In this document: positions 15,850-27,402 of the stretch, in pieces
Numbering within the stretch: the stretch's first letter is position 1
How the letters are laid out: each line of letters opens with the position of its first letter
Assembly (NCBI GenBank): GCA_902790135.1
Contig: CADAQM010000028.1
Coordinates: 1 to 48,066, forward strand
Origin: an uncultured Coriobacteriaceae bacterium
GTDB taxonomy: Bacteria > Actinomycetota > Coriobacteriia > Coriobacteriales > Atopobiaceae
Length of the DNA: 48,066 nucleotides
Reading direction: 5' to 3'
Position numbers and translations under genes: made by a program
The notes under the pieces: generated by a model
Database searches by the model: none
What the model was told of the DNA's origin: nothing
What the model saw: only the letters and a program-made list of their open reading frames with translations

Positions 15850-15880
15850 GAGGTACCTTGGAGTTCTGGCAAGGTACCTC
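15850..15880. repeat. Perfect hairpin between chbG and licT
   Basis: GAGGTACCTTG (15850-15860) pairs perfectly with 15870-15880 around a 9-base loop. The GTACC core recalls the hairpin at 10752. It lies 20 bases past the chbG stop and could end that transcript, but no U-run follows on the plus strand. It does not match a RAT. Confidence 0.5.
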
Positions 15881-15929
15881 TACCTGTGCCCGTGACCCGT
15901 CGTGGCACACAATCAAGAGAAGGTAGTTC

Positions 15930-16772
15930 GTGCAGGCCATACGCAAGATCAACAACAATGCCGCCGTCTGCTTGGACGGGAAGGGCCGAGAGCTTGTTGC
16001 CCTCGGCCGCGGCATTGGCTTTGGCGCGATGCCTCATGAGGTTGCCTTGGCCGATATCTCGCGCACCTTCTACCGTGTGGACGAGAAGTACCTGAACTTG
16101 GTGGGGGAGATGCCCGAGGACGTGCTCGAGTTTGCGGGGCAGCTTGCGGATGTGTGTCGCGCCACGCTCTCGTACGAGCTCTCGCCCAACCTGCCCATCA
16201 CGCTTGCCGACCACATTGCCTTTATGATCGAGCGTGCTCGCAAGCACATGGTGGTGCAGATGCCACTGGCCTACGACGTGCAGCAGGCCCACCCCGTGGA
16301 GTATCGCTTGGGGAAGATGGCGATACGTGGTGCTAAGAAGACCTTCGGCGTGCGCCTTGATCGTCACGAGGCAACGGGCATCGCGCTTTCCATCGTCAAC
16401 AGCGCCTTGACGCTCAGTGAACGCGCTACTCGGCGTGAGGAGGACGTGAGCTTCCTCATCGAAGGCATCACGCGCCTCGTCGAGGAGGAGACGGGCATTA
16501 CGGTCGATCGTGACTCCTTCGACTACGCGCGCTTTGCCACGCACGTGCAGTATCTCATCGACCGCGTGAGCTCGGGCGAGCCCATCGACTCGCAGAACGC
16601 ATCGCTCTACGACGAGATCAGGGCAGCCTATCCCGGGGCGGCGGAGTGCGCCAACCGCGCCAGCAAGCTCATACAGGTGCGGCTCAAGGTGCCCTCGCTC
16701 ACCAACGAGGAGAAGCTCTACCTCATGCTGCACGTCAATCGCATCTCGGAGCGTGTGTCGGCGCGCGGATAG
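15930..16772 (+). CDS. licT: LicT/BglG-family transcription antiterminator
   Basis: Predicted 280-residue protein. It has an N-terminal RNA-binding domain (about 1-55; IRKINNNAA, GRGIGFG), then PRD1 (about 70-170) and PRD2 (about 175-280), matching LicT in length and order. It binds RAT hairpins to prevent leader termination, and PTS phosphorylation of histidines in the PRDs controls it. The start is GTG at 15930 with AGAAGGTAG upstream. Two genes upstream lies the EIIBC gene with a RAT/terminator leader, a likely target. The nearest preceding gene is chbG; the hairpin at 15850 separates them. Confidence 0.93.
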   Translation: MQAIRKINNNAAVCLDGKGRELVALGRGIGFGAMPHEVALADISRTFYRVDEKYLNLVGEMPEDVLEFAGQLADVCRATLSYELSPNLPITLADHIAFMIERARKHMVVQMPLAYDVQQAHPVEYRLGKMAIRGAKKTFGVRLDRHEATGIALSIVNSALTLSERATRREEDVSFLIEGITRLVEEETGITVDRDSFDYARFATHVQYLIDRVSSGEPIDSQNASLYDEIRAAYPGAAECANRASKLIQVRLKVPSLTNEEKLYLMLHVNRISERVSARG

Positions 16773-16780
16773 CCATGACC

Positions 16781-16823
16781 GCTTTCGTCAACCGTCCTCT
16801 TTCATTACGAACACAGCTATACT
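16781..16823 (+). promoter_or_regulatory. Possible promoter/operator of the DeoR-family gene
   Basis: A -10-like TATACT is at 16818-16823, without a clear -35. Just upstream are GCTTTCGT (16781-16788) and TTACGAAC (16805-16812). Both halves recur in the 13-mer TTACGAACGAAAG around the glycyl radical enzyme promoter (33491, 33564). Suggestive only. Confidence 0.3.
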
Positions 16824-16862
16824 TGAATGCGTTAGAAATCGATTCCAACGTAAGGGAAAGCT

Positions 16863-17609
16863 ATGGCCAAGCGTGACAACCAGATTCTCGAGATCCTCAC
16901 CTCGCAGGGCAAAGTCGAGGTTGCCTACCTCTCCCAGCTGCTCGGCGTGTCGGAAGTCACCGTGCGCAAGGACCTCGACGCCCTGCAGGCAAAGGGCCTG
17001 GTGCAGCGCGTCCACGGCTTTGCGCAGCTCGCCAACCCCAACGACGTGGGTGGGCGTCTGGCATACCACTACGAGGAGAAGCGTCTCATCGCGCGCAGGG
17101 CGGCTGAGCTCGTGCCGGACGGCTCCACCGTCATGGTGGAGAGCGGTAGCTGCTGTGCCTTGCTTGCCCGCGAGCTTGCGGACCATTCCAACGGAGTCAC
17201 CATCGTCACCAATAGCGCCTTCATCGCCAACTACGTGCGTGACAGCTCACGGGTGAGCTGCGTTCTTTTGGGCGGTACCTACCAGCGCGACTCGCAGGTG
17301 ATGGTGGGGCCGCTCGTTCATACCTGTGCGCAGGAGTTCTATGTCGAGCGTCTCTTCATCGGTGCTGACGGATGGATCGAAGGCGCTGGTTTTACCAATG
17401 CTGACCAGATGCGCGCCGATGCCGTGCGCTCGATGGCGGAGTCCGCGGCGGAGGTGGTGGTGCTCACCGAGTCGGAGAAGTTTGGCCAGCGTGGTGCCAT
17501 CCCCATGCGTCTGCCGGGCAAGCAGGTGAGCGTCATCACCGATGAGCGCATCTCAGACGAGTGGAGCCAAAGCCTCGAGCGCTCGGGCGTTGCCGTGGTT
17601 CTGGCGTAG
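16863..17609 (+). CDS. DeoR/GlpR-family sugar-responsive transcriptional repressor
   Basis: Predicted 248-residue regulator. An N-terminal winged helix (about 1-57, with VSEVTVRKDLDAL as the recognition helix) is followed by a DeoR-type sensor domain (about 75-235) that in this family binds phosphorylated sugars. It starts at an ATG with AAGGGAAAG upstream. It lies 90 bases after licT and on the other side from RpiR, so it is transcribed on its own or read through from licT. Its effector and target cannot be read, but it may bind the ACGAACGAAAG-type sites seen elsewhere in the window. Confidence 0.9.
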   Translation: MAKRDNQILEILTSQGKVEVAYLSQLLGVSEVTVRKDLDALQAKGLVQRVHGFAQLANPNDVGGRLAYHYEEKRLIARRAAELVPDGSTVMVESGSCCALLARELADHSNGVTIVTNSAFIANYVRDSSRVSCVLLGGTYQRDSQVMVGPLVHTCAQEFYVERLFIGADGWIEGAGFTNADQMRADAVRSMAESAAEVVVLTESEKFGQRGAIPMRLPGKQVSVITDERISDEWSQSLERSGVAVVLA

Positions 17610-17628
17610 CCGCGCGAGACCTCAATAG

Positions 17629-18384
17629 TTACTGCTGGTCCGTGAGTTCCCTTACCTTGGTCAGCAGCATCTCGTTGAACATCATATACAGCATGTTGTC
17701 GATGATGGCGATGCGCTCGCGTCCCACGCTGTCAGCCGAAGGCAACACGATCACGCTATCGCAATAGGAACGCAGTAGGTGCTTGGGGTTCATCGTCACG
17801 AGTGCGATGCGCGGGCGCTCGGCATCTGGCAATTTTGCCAGAACCCTCATGAACTCTCGGTACTGTTCACCCGACCTCACCGAGAAGAGAACGATCAGCT
17901 CGTCGGAGTGGAATTGGCGCATCACGAAGTCGTACTCCGGATTGTCGGCATCTACGCCATGCAGCGCGCGCAGCGCCACGCTCAGGAAACGTGCGGGTAG
18001 GTTGGAGAGATAGAACCCCATGCAATAGACCTTGCTTGCACCGGTGATCCATGTCGCCAGCTCATCAAGGGCCTGTTGGTCAATCGTCTTCTCCTGCTGG
18101 AGTATGAAGTCAGAGTAGGTCTGGCCGATGGACTTCTCGCGGCTGTCCTCTGCCCTCCGTTCGAGGTCGACGCCCAGCTGGTACTGCAAGCTGGCATAAC
18201 CCGTGTACCCGAGCTTCTTTGCGAAGCGGATGAGCGACGAGGGGGAGATGCCCAAGTCTTCGACGAGTTCGTCGTAACCCTTGTGCGCAAAGCCTTCGGG
18301 ATCTGCCTTGAGATACTCATAGATGGCAAGGTCCGTCTTTGTGAAGGCCGAAACCTTTGTCTCCATCAGCTCGAGTACGTCCAT
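17629..18384 (-). CDS. MurR/RpiR-family transcriptional regulator
   Basis: Predicted 251-residue regulator with an N-terminal helix-turn-helix (about 1-77; DLGISPSSLIRFAKKLGYTG is the typical recognition stretch) and a C-terminal SIS domain (about 105-230) that binds a phosphosugar. The start Met at 18384 is chosen because GGAG lies upstream and the domain begins there. It is divergent from the PTS EIIC gene and the following 6-phospho-glycosidase operon, whose promoter region carries a long dyad. By context it most likely controls that operon. Confidence 0.9.
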   Translation of the reverse strand: MDVLELMETKVSAFTKTDLAIYEYLKADPEGFAHKGYDELVEDLGISPSSLIRFAKKLGYTGYASLQYQLGVDLERRAEDSREKSIGQTYSDFILQQEKTIDQQALDELATWITGASKVYCMGFYLSNLPARFLSVALRALHGVDADNPEYDFVMRQFHSDELIVLFSVRSGEQYREFMRVLAKLPDAERPRIALVTMNPKHLLRSYCDSVIVLPSADSVGRERIAIIDNMLYMMFNEMLLTKVRELTDQQ

Positions 18385-18468
18385 AACCAATGCTCCTACG
18401 ATCCGTGATTGTCCTCGTGGACAGTGTATCAGCTGCATGTCAAAATACTCTAATCCAAAATAGAAAAA

Positions 18469-18515
18469 ATTTTTCCAGAAATGAGTATTGTAAATTGGAA
18501 AAATCTCTATATGAT
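18469..18515 (+). promoter_or_regulatory. Promoter and dyad operator of the PTS EIIC operon
   Basis: ATTTTTCCA (18469-18477) and its perfect inverse TGGAAAAAT (18496-18504) are 18 bases apart in an AT-rich island. TTGTAA (18488-18493) and TATGAT (18510-18515) with a 16-base spacer make a plausible promoter. The second half-site lies between -35 and -10, as expected for a repressor. It is next to the RpiR gene. Confidence 0.55.
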
Positions 18516-18588
18516 GGTGTTAGTGAACAGACGGCGGGCGAGAGACTCGTCGCCTCGCAAATCTGCGTTTCAGAGAAAGGAAGGAAAC

Positions 18589-19881
18589 ATGGAAGGTTTG
18601 ACTAACTGGATGCAGGAGCACATCGCTCCTCTAGCCACCAAGCTCGGCCAGAACAAGTACCTTCAGGCCATCTCGGGTGGCATGATGCACACCATGCCGC
18701 TCACCATCGGTGTGGCGCTCATCGCCATTCTCATCAACCTGCCCATCCCCGGTGTGTCCGACTTCCTCGCCTCCAGCGGCCTGACCGCAGCGGGCAACGA
18801 GGTCATCGGCTCCACGATGTCGCTGCTCGCCATCTACGTGTCGTTCCTCATTGCCTACCAGTACGCCAAGGATGACGGGATGAACCCCCTCACCGCCGGT
18901 GTCCTGTCCATGGGTTCGTTCCTCATCCTGGTGCCCAGCACCATCGCGCTTGAGGATGGCAGCACCATCAGCGCCTTCAAGACCAACTACCTGGGCAGTG
19001 ATGGCATCTTCGTCGCCATCTTCCTCTCCATCCTGGTGGCCATGGCCTATGGCTGGCTGACGCGCAAGAACATCAAGGTCTCCCTGCCTGACTCCGTGCC
19101 GCCCATGGTTGCCGACTCCCTGAGCCCGGTCTTCACCGCCATGATCATCTTCACCGTCGTCTATCTGGTCAAGTGGGGCTTCACCTTCACCCCGTGGGGC
19201 AACATCTTCGACTTCATCATGCAGAACGTCGCCTCCCCGCTCATGAACCTCGGTGCCACCCCGTTGGCCGTCATCATCGTGTACACCGTGGGCAACATCT
19301 TCTGGTTCTTCGGCATCCATCCCAACGCCGTCATGGGCGTCTTCTATCCCATGATGCTGCTGCCTGCCCTTATGGCCAACCAGCAGGCTTATCTTGAGGG
19401 TCAGCCCCTTCCCTTCCTCATGTTCGCCCTCATCGGCAGCTGCTGCTACTTCGGTGGCCAGGGCAACACCATCGGCCTGTGCTTCGACATGTTCACCGCC
19501 AAGTCCGAGAAGTTCAAGGCCATGCGCAACCTCATGACCATCCCCAACATCTTCAACATCAACGAGCCGGTCATCTTCGGCGTGCCCGTGATGCTCAACC
19601 CCGTCTTCTTCATCCCCATGGTCCTCTCGGCCATCGTCCCCGGCCTCATCGGTTGGGCACTCTGCACCATCCTGCCCATCCCGCTGAACCCCACCATCCA
19701 GATGCCCTGGGCCATGCCCATGTTCATCTCCGCACTGCTGATGGGTGGCCCGCTCTACATGGCCGTCGTGCTCATCTGCATGGTAGTGAGCGCCATTCTG
19801 TACTACCCCTTCTTCAAGATCGCCGATAACCAGGCGTATGAGGAGGAGCAAGCTCTGGCCGCCGAGATCGCTCAGCAGTAG
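18589..19881 (+). CDS. PTS EIIC, lactose/cellobiose (CelB) type
   Basis: Predicted 430-residue integral membrane protein with about ten membrane segments, the usual size for CelB/ChbC. It carries the family segment FGIHPNAVMGVFYP and NEPVIFGVPVMLNP in the second half. It has no EIIA or EIIB domain, and no such genes lie next to it in this window. AAAGGAAGGAAAC before ATG at 18589 fixes the start. It is the first gene of a plus-strand operon with a ROK kinase, an esterase and two 6-phospho-beta-glucosidases, and is divergent from the RpiR gene. It would import a beta-linked disaccharide as its 6-phosphate. Confidence 0.9.
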   Translation: MEGLTNWMQEHIAPLATKLGQNKYLQAISGGMMHTMPLTIGVALIAILINLPIPGVSDFLASSGLTAAGNEVIGSTMSLLAIYVSFLIAYQYAKDDGMNPLTAGVLSMGSFLILVPSTIALEDGSTISAFKTNYLGSDGIFVAIFLSILVAMAYGWLTRKNIKVSLPDSVPPMVADSLSPVFTAMIIFTVVYLVKWGFTFTPWGNIFDFIMQNVASPLMNLGATPLAVIIVYTVGNIFWFFGIHPNAVMGVFYPMMLLPALMANQQAYLEGQPLPFLMFALIGSCCYFGGQGNTIGLCFDMFTAKSEKFKAMRNLMTIPNIFNINEPVIFGVPVMLNPVFFIPMVLSAIVPGLIGWALCTILPIPLNPTIQMPWAMPMFISALLMGGPLYMAVVLICMVVSAILYYPFFKIADNQAYEEEQALAAEIAQQ

Positions 19882-19915
19882 GGCAGAGGCCACATCATCA
19901 CCGGCCCTTCCTTCC

Positions 19916-19949
19916 AGGCGGGACTAGGGCACATGCCTTGGTCCCGCCT
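19916..19949 (+). terminator. Weak hairpin after the EIIC gene
   Basis: AGGCGGGAC (19916-19924) pairs with GTCCCGCCT (19941-19949). There is no long U-run, so it could be a partial attenuator that lowers expression of the downstream operon genes rather than a full stop. Confidence 0.45.
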
Positions 19950-20048
19950 TCCATATAGAAAAGTGAACGGGCCGGCACCTGCTAAGGACGCAATGAGAAC
20001 ATGGCGCTTTCTGCAAGGCGGGAAGCAGCCATCGACGAGGAGGGGCAC

Positions 20049-20933
20049 ATGATTCTTGCAATCGATATCGGAGGAACCTTCATTAAGTGGGCGGTGTCGC
20101 AGGGCTACTCCCCGACAGACGTCCGTGGCAAGGTGCCCACGCCTCAAGACTCGTTCGAGTCGCTGGTGGAGGCCATCGCGCGGATCGCAGAGGCTCTGTC
20201 CGAGCGTCCCGAGGGCATTGCTGTCAGCCTGCCGGGAACCGTGGACGCGGCGACGGGGCTCATCGTGCAGGGAGGTGCGCTGCAGTACGCCAACGGCCGT
20301 AACATGGTGGAAGCCCTGCGCGAGCGCCTGAACCTCCCGTCATCCATCCAGAACGATGCACGCTGCGCTGCGCTGGCCGAACTCGAGCTCGGCGAGCTCG
20401 AGGGCTGCACGGATGGCGTCATGGTGGTCATCGGCACGGGTATCGGGGGAGCCGTGGTGAGCGGTGGCCGCCTTGTGACGGGGGCTGCCGGAGCCGCAGG
20501 CGAGCTCTCCATGCTTGCCGTGCGCCCCTTGCGCCAGGAGGGTATGGCCGGTCTTCTGGGAAACCGTTCGGGAATGCGCGGACTTCTCGCGTACGCAGCG
20601 GAGGTTCTGGGGCGCGGAGGCCTGACGGGCGAGGGGCTGATGGCACTGGTGGATAAGGGCGATGCCCAGGCAACCGCCGTGCTTGACGAGGCGCTGGCAG
20701 ACCTTGCGGACGCCATGCTCTCGCTGCAGTTCCTGCTCGATCCGCAGCGCTTTGTCATCGGCGGTGGCATCTCTGCCAACCCCACATACATGGCGCATCT
20801 GACCGCGCAGTACGAAAAGGCCTTTGCCACGCTGCCGTTCCAGGCGCCCCACGCCGAGGTTGTGGCAGCACGCTTTCGCAACGATGCGAACCTGCTGGGT
20901 GCTGTGGTGCACTACGGTACTGCCTCTCGATAG
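20049..20933 (+). CDS. ROK family sugar kinase (second copy)
   Basis: Predicted 294-residue ROK kinase. The phosphate loop is AIDIGGTFIKWA; SLPGTVD and QNDARCAAL line the sugar site, and VVIGTGIGGAV is the second loop. Like the kinase at 9819 it lacks the CxCGxxGCxE zinc motif and has GAAGAAGELSM instead. The start at 20049 is chosen because GAGGAGGGG precedes it. It sits between the EIIC gene and an esterase in one operon with two GH1 genes. It may phosphorylate the glucose released by the 6-phospho-glycosidases, or a disaccharide that enters unphosphorylated. Confidence 0.85.
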   Translation: MILAIDIGGTFIKWAVSQGYSPTDVRGKVPTPQDSFESLVEAIARIAEALSERPEGIAVSLPGTVDAATGLIVQGGALQYANGRNMVEALRERLNLPSSIQNDARCAALAELELGELEGCTDGVMVVIGTGIGGAVVSGGRLVTGAAGAAGELSMLAVRPLRQEGMAGLLGNRSGMRGLLAYAAEVLGRGGLTGEGLMALVDKGDAQATAVLDEALADLADAMLSLQFLLDPQRFVIGGGISANPTYMAHLTAQYEKAFATLPFQAPHAEVVAARFRNDANLLGAVVHYGTASR

Positions 20934-20977
20934 AAACGAACAAGGGCGTCCACGCGGCGCACGAAAGGGGTTACATC

Positions 20978-21856
20978 ATGTCAGAACTTACCGATGACAT
21001 CCGCAGGGTCTTCAAAGAGGGCGACGACATCCGCGACGAGGGCCTTACCACGCCGGAAGGCGTGATACGCCACGACGACATAGCCTATGGCCCCGATGCA
21101 GCATGGCAGGTCATGGACCTGTATCTGCCTGAAGGCGCGAAGGATCCGCTGCCTGTGATCGTGTCCGTCCACGGTGGGGCGTGGGTCTATGGCGACAAGG
21201 AGCGCTACCAGTGGTACTGCATGGATCTCGCGCTGCGCGGCTTTGCCGTGGTGAACTTCACCTATCGCCTCGCGCCAGACTTCAAGTTCCCGTCGAGCTT
21301 GGAAGACGCCTGTCTGGTGTTCTCCTGGGTGCTTGACCATGCCGAGGAGTATGGCCTGGACACCAGCAAGGTGTTTGCGGTTGGCGACTCGGCTGGCGCC
21401 CACCTGCTGGGGCTCTTCAGCAACCTCTGCACCAATCCTGCCTATGCCGCCAAGGTTCCGGTAAAGGCTCCCGAGGGCTTTGCGCCCGCAGCCGTCGCCC
21501 TCAACTGCGGCCAGTATCACACCGAGCTCGACGACCCCGAGGAGCTCACGGCCCAGCTCATGGCGGAGTATCTGCCCGAGAAGGGCACCGACGAGGAGCT
21601 CGATCTGATCGAGGTCGTGGGCTACGTGACGCCTGCCTTCCCGCCAGCGTACGTCATGACCTGCGAGGCTGACTTCCTGCACGACCAGGCTGCTCCTCTC
21701 GCGCAGGCGCTGCGCGACGCGGAGGTGTCCCATGAGCTGCATGTCTACTGTGGCGTGGGGGACAAGCTTGGCCACGTGTTCCACCTCAACATGAAGAGCG
21801 GTGACGCCCGTCGGTGCAACGACGACGAGTGCGCGTTCTTCAAGAGGTTTCTGTAA
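20978..21856 (+). CDS. Alpha/beta-hydrolase esterase (HSL/BD-FAE-like)
   Basis: Predicted 292-residue cytoplasmic esterase. The oxyanion motif is SVHGGAWVYG; the nucleophile is Ser138 in VGDSAGAH; Asp in the segment CEADFLHD and a late His in LGHVFH complete the triad. The fold fits the hormone-sensitive-lipase group of small ester hydrolases. It lies 44 bases after the ROK gene and 37 before the first GH1 gene. In this setting it may remove acetyl or acyl groups from imported sugars; that is an inference from neighbours. No signal peptide is present. Confidence 0.85.
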   Translation: MSELTDDIRRVFKEGDDIRDEGLTTPEGVIRHDDIAYGPDAAWQVMDLYLPEGAKDPLPVIVSVHGGAWVYGDKERYQWYCMDLALRGFAVVNFTYRLAPDFKFPSSLEDACLVFSWVLDHAEEYGLDTSKVFAVGDSAGAHLLGLFSNLCTNPAYAAKVPVKAPEGFAPAAVALNCGQYHTELDDPEELTAQLMAEYLPEKGTDEELDLIEVVGYVTPAFPPAYVMTCEADFLHDQAAPLAQALRDAEVSHELHVYCGVGDKLGHVFHLNMKSGDARRCNDDECAFFKRFL

Positions 21857-21875
21857 TACCGGACAGCGTGTGTAG

Positions 21876-23321
<1,446 letters not shown>

Positions 23322-23370
23322 CTCCCTCATATGAAAGAGGCTGGCAGCTGGCCAGCGACCAACCGTGTGA

Positions 23371-24900
<1,530 letters not shown>

Positions 24901-24948
24901 TCTCTGACCTCGCCCCAAGGCGGGTAGATTGGATATGCACACGGAGAG

Positions 24949-24980
24949 GGCGCCCAAGCCGGGGATGCGGCTCGGGCGCC
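24949..24980 (+). terminator. Terminator of the PTS EIIC/GH1 operon
   Basis: A 12-bp stem with one mismatch, 24949-24960 with 24969-24980, GC-rich, loop 8 bases, followed by TTCGG. It is 49 bases past the last GH1 stop. Confidence 0.6.
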
Positions 24981-24990
24981 TTCGGCAAGG

Positions 24991-25024
24991 CAACCGCCAC
25001 GGATCCTGGGGCCTGTGGCGGTTG
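24991..25024 (-). terminator. Hairpin at the end of the glycine cleavage operon
   Basis: CAACCGCCAC (24991-25000) pairs perfectly with 25015-25024. It lies 22 bases past the lpdA stop on the minus strand and forms a pair with the hairpin at 24949 between the converging operons. No U-run is visible, so the assignment is tentative. Confidence 0.5.
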
Positions 25025-25045
25025 TCGTAGTGTCCACTTGTATGG

Positions 25046-26359
25046 CTAGCAGACGAGAGCTCTCGCTGCCGAAGAGACCAGCTCGCTCACGGTGGGATGC
25101 GGGTGGATGACGCGCGTGATCTGAGTGGCAGTACAGCCGAGCGAGATGGCCAGCGCGAGCTCAGCCACCAGGTCGGTCGCGCGCGGACAGACGAGCTGCG
25201 CCCCCAGGATGGCGCCGGTCTCGGCATCTGCCACCAGCTTGACGAACCCGCTCTCGGACTCCTCGACCAGGCACTTGCCATTTGCGCCCGTAAGCGCCTT
25301 GCTCGTCCGCACTGCAATCCCACGCGCCTTCGCCTCGTCCGCGGTGAGACCGACGGACGCGACTTCCGGTGAGGTGTAGGCGCAGGAGGGGATGATGCCC
25401 ATCTCCACGGGAGGCTCGTCGCCACAGATGTACGCGACGACATTGCGTGCCTGCGCCTCCGCGACGTGGGCGAGCTGTATGGTGCCAGCCACCACGTCAC
25501 CAATGGCCCAAAGGTGCTCTTCGCTCGTTCGGCCCGCCTCGTCGCATACCAAAGCTCCCCGCGAGAGTTCTGGCTGGACGGCAGGGGAGAAGAGGCCTTC
25601 CGTGTTAGCGCGCCTACCGCAGGCGACGAGAACGCCTTCGGCCTCAGCCACTCCCTGGTTGCCACGCCTGTCGGTGTAGTGCACCTGCATAGCGCCAGGC
25701 TCGCCCTCGATGCCCATGACGCGGGCGGAGGCCTCTACCTTCACGCCACGCTTCTTGAGGTGCATCGTCACGCGCTGGGCTATCTCCCTGTCTAGGGGCG
25801 GGAGGATGCGCTCCGTCGCCTCGAGTATGGTCACACGTGTTCCAAGCTGGGCATACATGGTGGCAAACTCCACGCCGATGACGCCACCGCCTATGACGAC
25901 GAGCGAGGAGAGCATGACGCCCTCTCCCTCGAGGAGGTCATTGGAGGTGTAGGTGTCAGGAAGGTCGATGCCAGGAACCGGTATCGAGGTCGGCACGGAT
26001 CCCGTGGCGATGATGATGTCGCGCGCTTCGTATGCCTGGCCGCCGCATTCCACGATGCTTGGCGAAGTGATGCACGCCTGGCCTCGCACGACCGTGACCT
26101 TGCGCTGCTTGAGCAACTTCTCTATACCGTCACGCAGTTGGTCGACTACCGCCTGCTTGCGCGCATGCATCTCGGTGAAGCTCGCTCGGGGCGTGGCGTC
26201 ATGGAGCAGCGCCTTCGTGGGGATGCATCCGCGGTTGAGGCAGGTGCCGCCCACGAGGTCGCGCTCGAACAGGACAACGGAGAGTCCACGCGAGGCCGCC
26301 TCCTCTGCTGCGGTGTAGCCTCCGGGCCCACCGCCCACGATGGCGACGTCATAGGTCAT
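25046..26359 (-). CDS. lpdA: Dihydrolipoyl dehydrogenase (glycine cleavage L-protein)
   Basis: Predicted 437-residue flavoprotein disulfide reductase. The FAD loop is VAIVGGGPGGYTAAEEAA, the redox pair is in GGTCLNRGCIPTK, an NAD loop is at VIGGGVIGVEFA, and the C-terminal active-site His-Glu pair is in HPHPTVSELV. It reoxidises the dihydrolipoyl arm of GcvH with NAD+. It is the last gene of the gcv operon, 62 bases after lplA. The start at 26359 is chosen because AAGGAGCACATC precedes it and the FAD fold begins there. It is slightly shorter than the usual 460-470 residues. Confidence 0.93.
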   Translation of the reverse strand: MTYDVAIVGGGPGGYTAAEEAASRGLSVVLFERDLVGGTCLNRGCIPTKALLHDATPRASFTEMHARKQAVVDQLRDGIEKLLKQRKVTVVRGQACITSPSIVECGGQAYEARDIIIATGSVPTSIPVPGIDLPDTYTSNDLLEGEGVMLSSLVVIGGGVIGVEFATMYAQLGTRVTILEATERILPPLDREIAQRVTMHLKKRGVKVEASARVMGIEGEPGAMQVHYTDRRGNQGVAEAEGVLVACGRRANTEGLFSPAVQPELSRGALVCDEAGRTSEEHLWAIGDVVAGTIQLAHVAEAQARNVVAYICGDEPPVEMGIIPSCAYTSPEVASVGLTADEAKARGIAVRTSKALTGANGKCLVEESESGFVKLVADAETGAILGAQLVCPRATDLVAELALAISLGCTATQITRVIHPHPTVSELVSSAARALVC

Positions 26360-26421
26360 GATGTGCTCCTTCCCCAACCGCCATGCAGTTGGTCTCAGTG
26401 TCTCCGTCTGATGCTTGCTCG

Positions 26422-27402
26422 TCATCCCGCGACAAGGCGCGCCACGTCAAGGGCTGCCTCTTCCGCAAAACCACCTGCCCGAAGCCGGCGCTCCAACTCC
26501 TCTACCGAGTCGGTGGACCCCACGAGGAGCTCCGAGATCCCCTCGATGAGCTCCGCGTCGAGCCCATCCGAGAAGACCACGAGGTCGCGTATGATGCCGC
26601 CTTCGCGCGTGACGTCGACGCGCACGCTTCCCCAGTCAAAGCGGGCCTGTCGACTCTCCCCAAACCTCCGCTCTCCCTTGTATAGCCATGCGGGAGAGCA
26701 AAAGCGCTCACGCTCGTACGCGAGCTCGTGCTGGTCGAGCTCGCTCACGTCTTGGCGCGTGACGGGTTGTCCCATCACGTTGGTAAAAGATTCCCGGAGG
26801 GCGCCTTTGAGCGTATCCACCGAGAGCCTCGGATTAAGTTCCCGCAGGTTGACGACGTGGGAGCGCACCGAGCGCACGCCCTTGGCTTGAAGCTTGAGCG
26901 GGCTCACGGTGAGGTAACGGCCGAGCGCATCGACGTCGACCGCCACCATGATGGTGCCGTGATGGCAGCTGGCCTCGCCGGTATGCTGGTAGGCATGACC
27001 AGAGAACTTGCGTCCGCCATCGACCACGAGGTCGTTGCGGCCCGTGCGCTCGGCGGCGATGCCCAGCGAGCGGACGGCGTTCAGAATCACATCGGTTTGC
27101 TCCGCCTGGTCATACTCCGTTGGTGTGGTGATGAACGTGAAGTTAAGATTGCCCAGGTCGTGATAGACCGCGCCTCCGCCAGAGCGTCTGCGGGCCAGAT
27201 GCCCGCCGTCACGCTCGAGCCGTTCGATGTCACACTCCGCCGAGGCGCACTGGTTTCGCCCGATGACCACGGTCCGCTCGTTCTGCCAGAGATAGAGGGT
27301 GGGCTCCCCCTCTCTGGCAGAACGCATGAGACACGCCTCGATGGCGAGGTTGGTGTACGGGTCCGTCGACCGGCTCTCTATGTAGCGCGGCGCTCGGGGC
27401 AT
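26422..27402 (-). CDS. lplA: Lipoate--protein ligase A
   Basis: Predicted 326-residue ligase that activates lipoate with ATP and attaches it to a lysine of a lipoyl domain. The lipoate-binding RRRSGGGAVYHD and the catalytic lysine in GRKFSGHAYQ are visible, with HHGTIMVAVD following; the C-terminal accessory domain (about 245-326) is present. Its ATG overlaps the gcvPB stop by one base (TGATG), so the two are translationally coupled. Its place in the gcv operon shows that its target is the GcvH protein encoded three genes before. Lipoate is therefore probably scavenged. Confidence 0.92.
   Translation of the reverse strand: MPRAPRYIESRSTDPYTNLAIEACLMRSAREGEPTLYLWQNERTVVIGRNQCASAECDIERLERDGGHLARRRSGGGAVYHDLGNLNFTFITTPTEYDQAEQTDVILNAVRSLGIAAERTGRNDLVVDGGRKFSGHAYQHTGEASCHHGTIMVAVDVDALGRYLTVSPLKLQAKGVRSVRSHVVNLRELNPRLSVDTLKGALRESFTNVMGQPVTRQDVSELDQHELAYERERFCSPAWLYKGERRFGESRQARFDWGSVRVDVTREGGIIRDLVVFSDGLDAELIEGISELLVGSTDSVEELERRLRAGGFAEEAALDVARLVAG

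Noticed and set aside
15850..15880. The hairpin before licT as a second RAT site
   Set aside because: It lacks the GGxTTGTTACT/GGCAAAACC-type sides of a RAT and is a simple perfect palindrome without an overlapping terminator.
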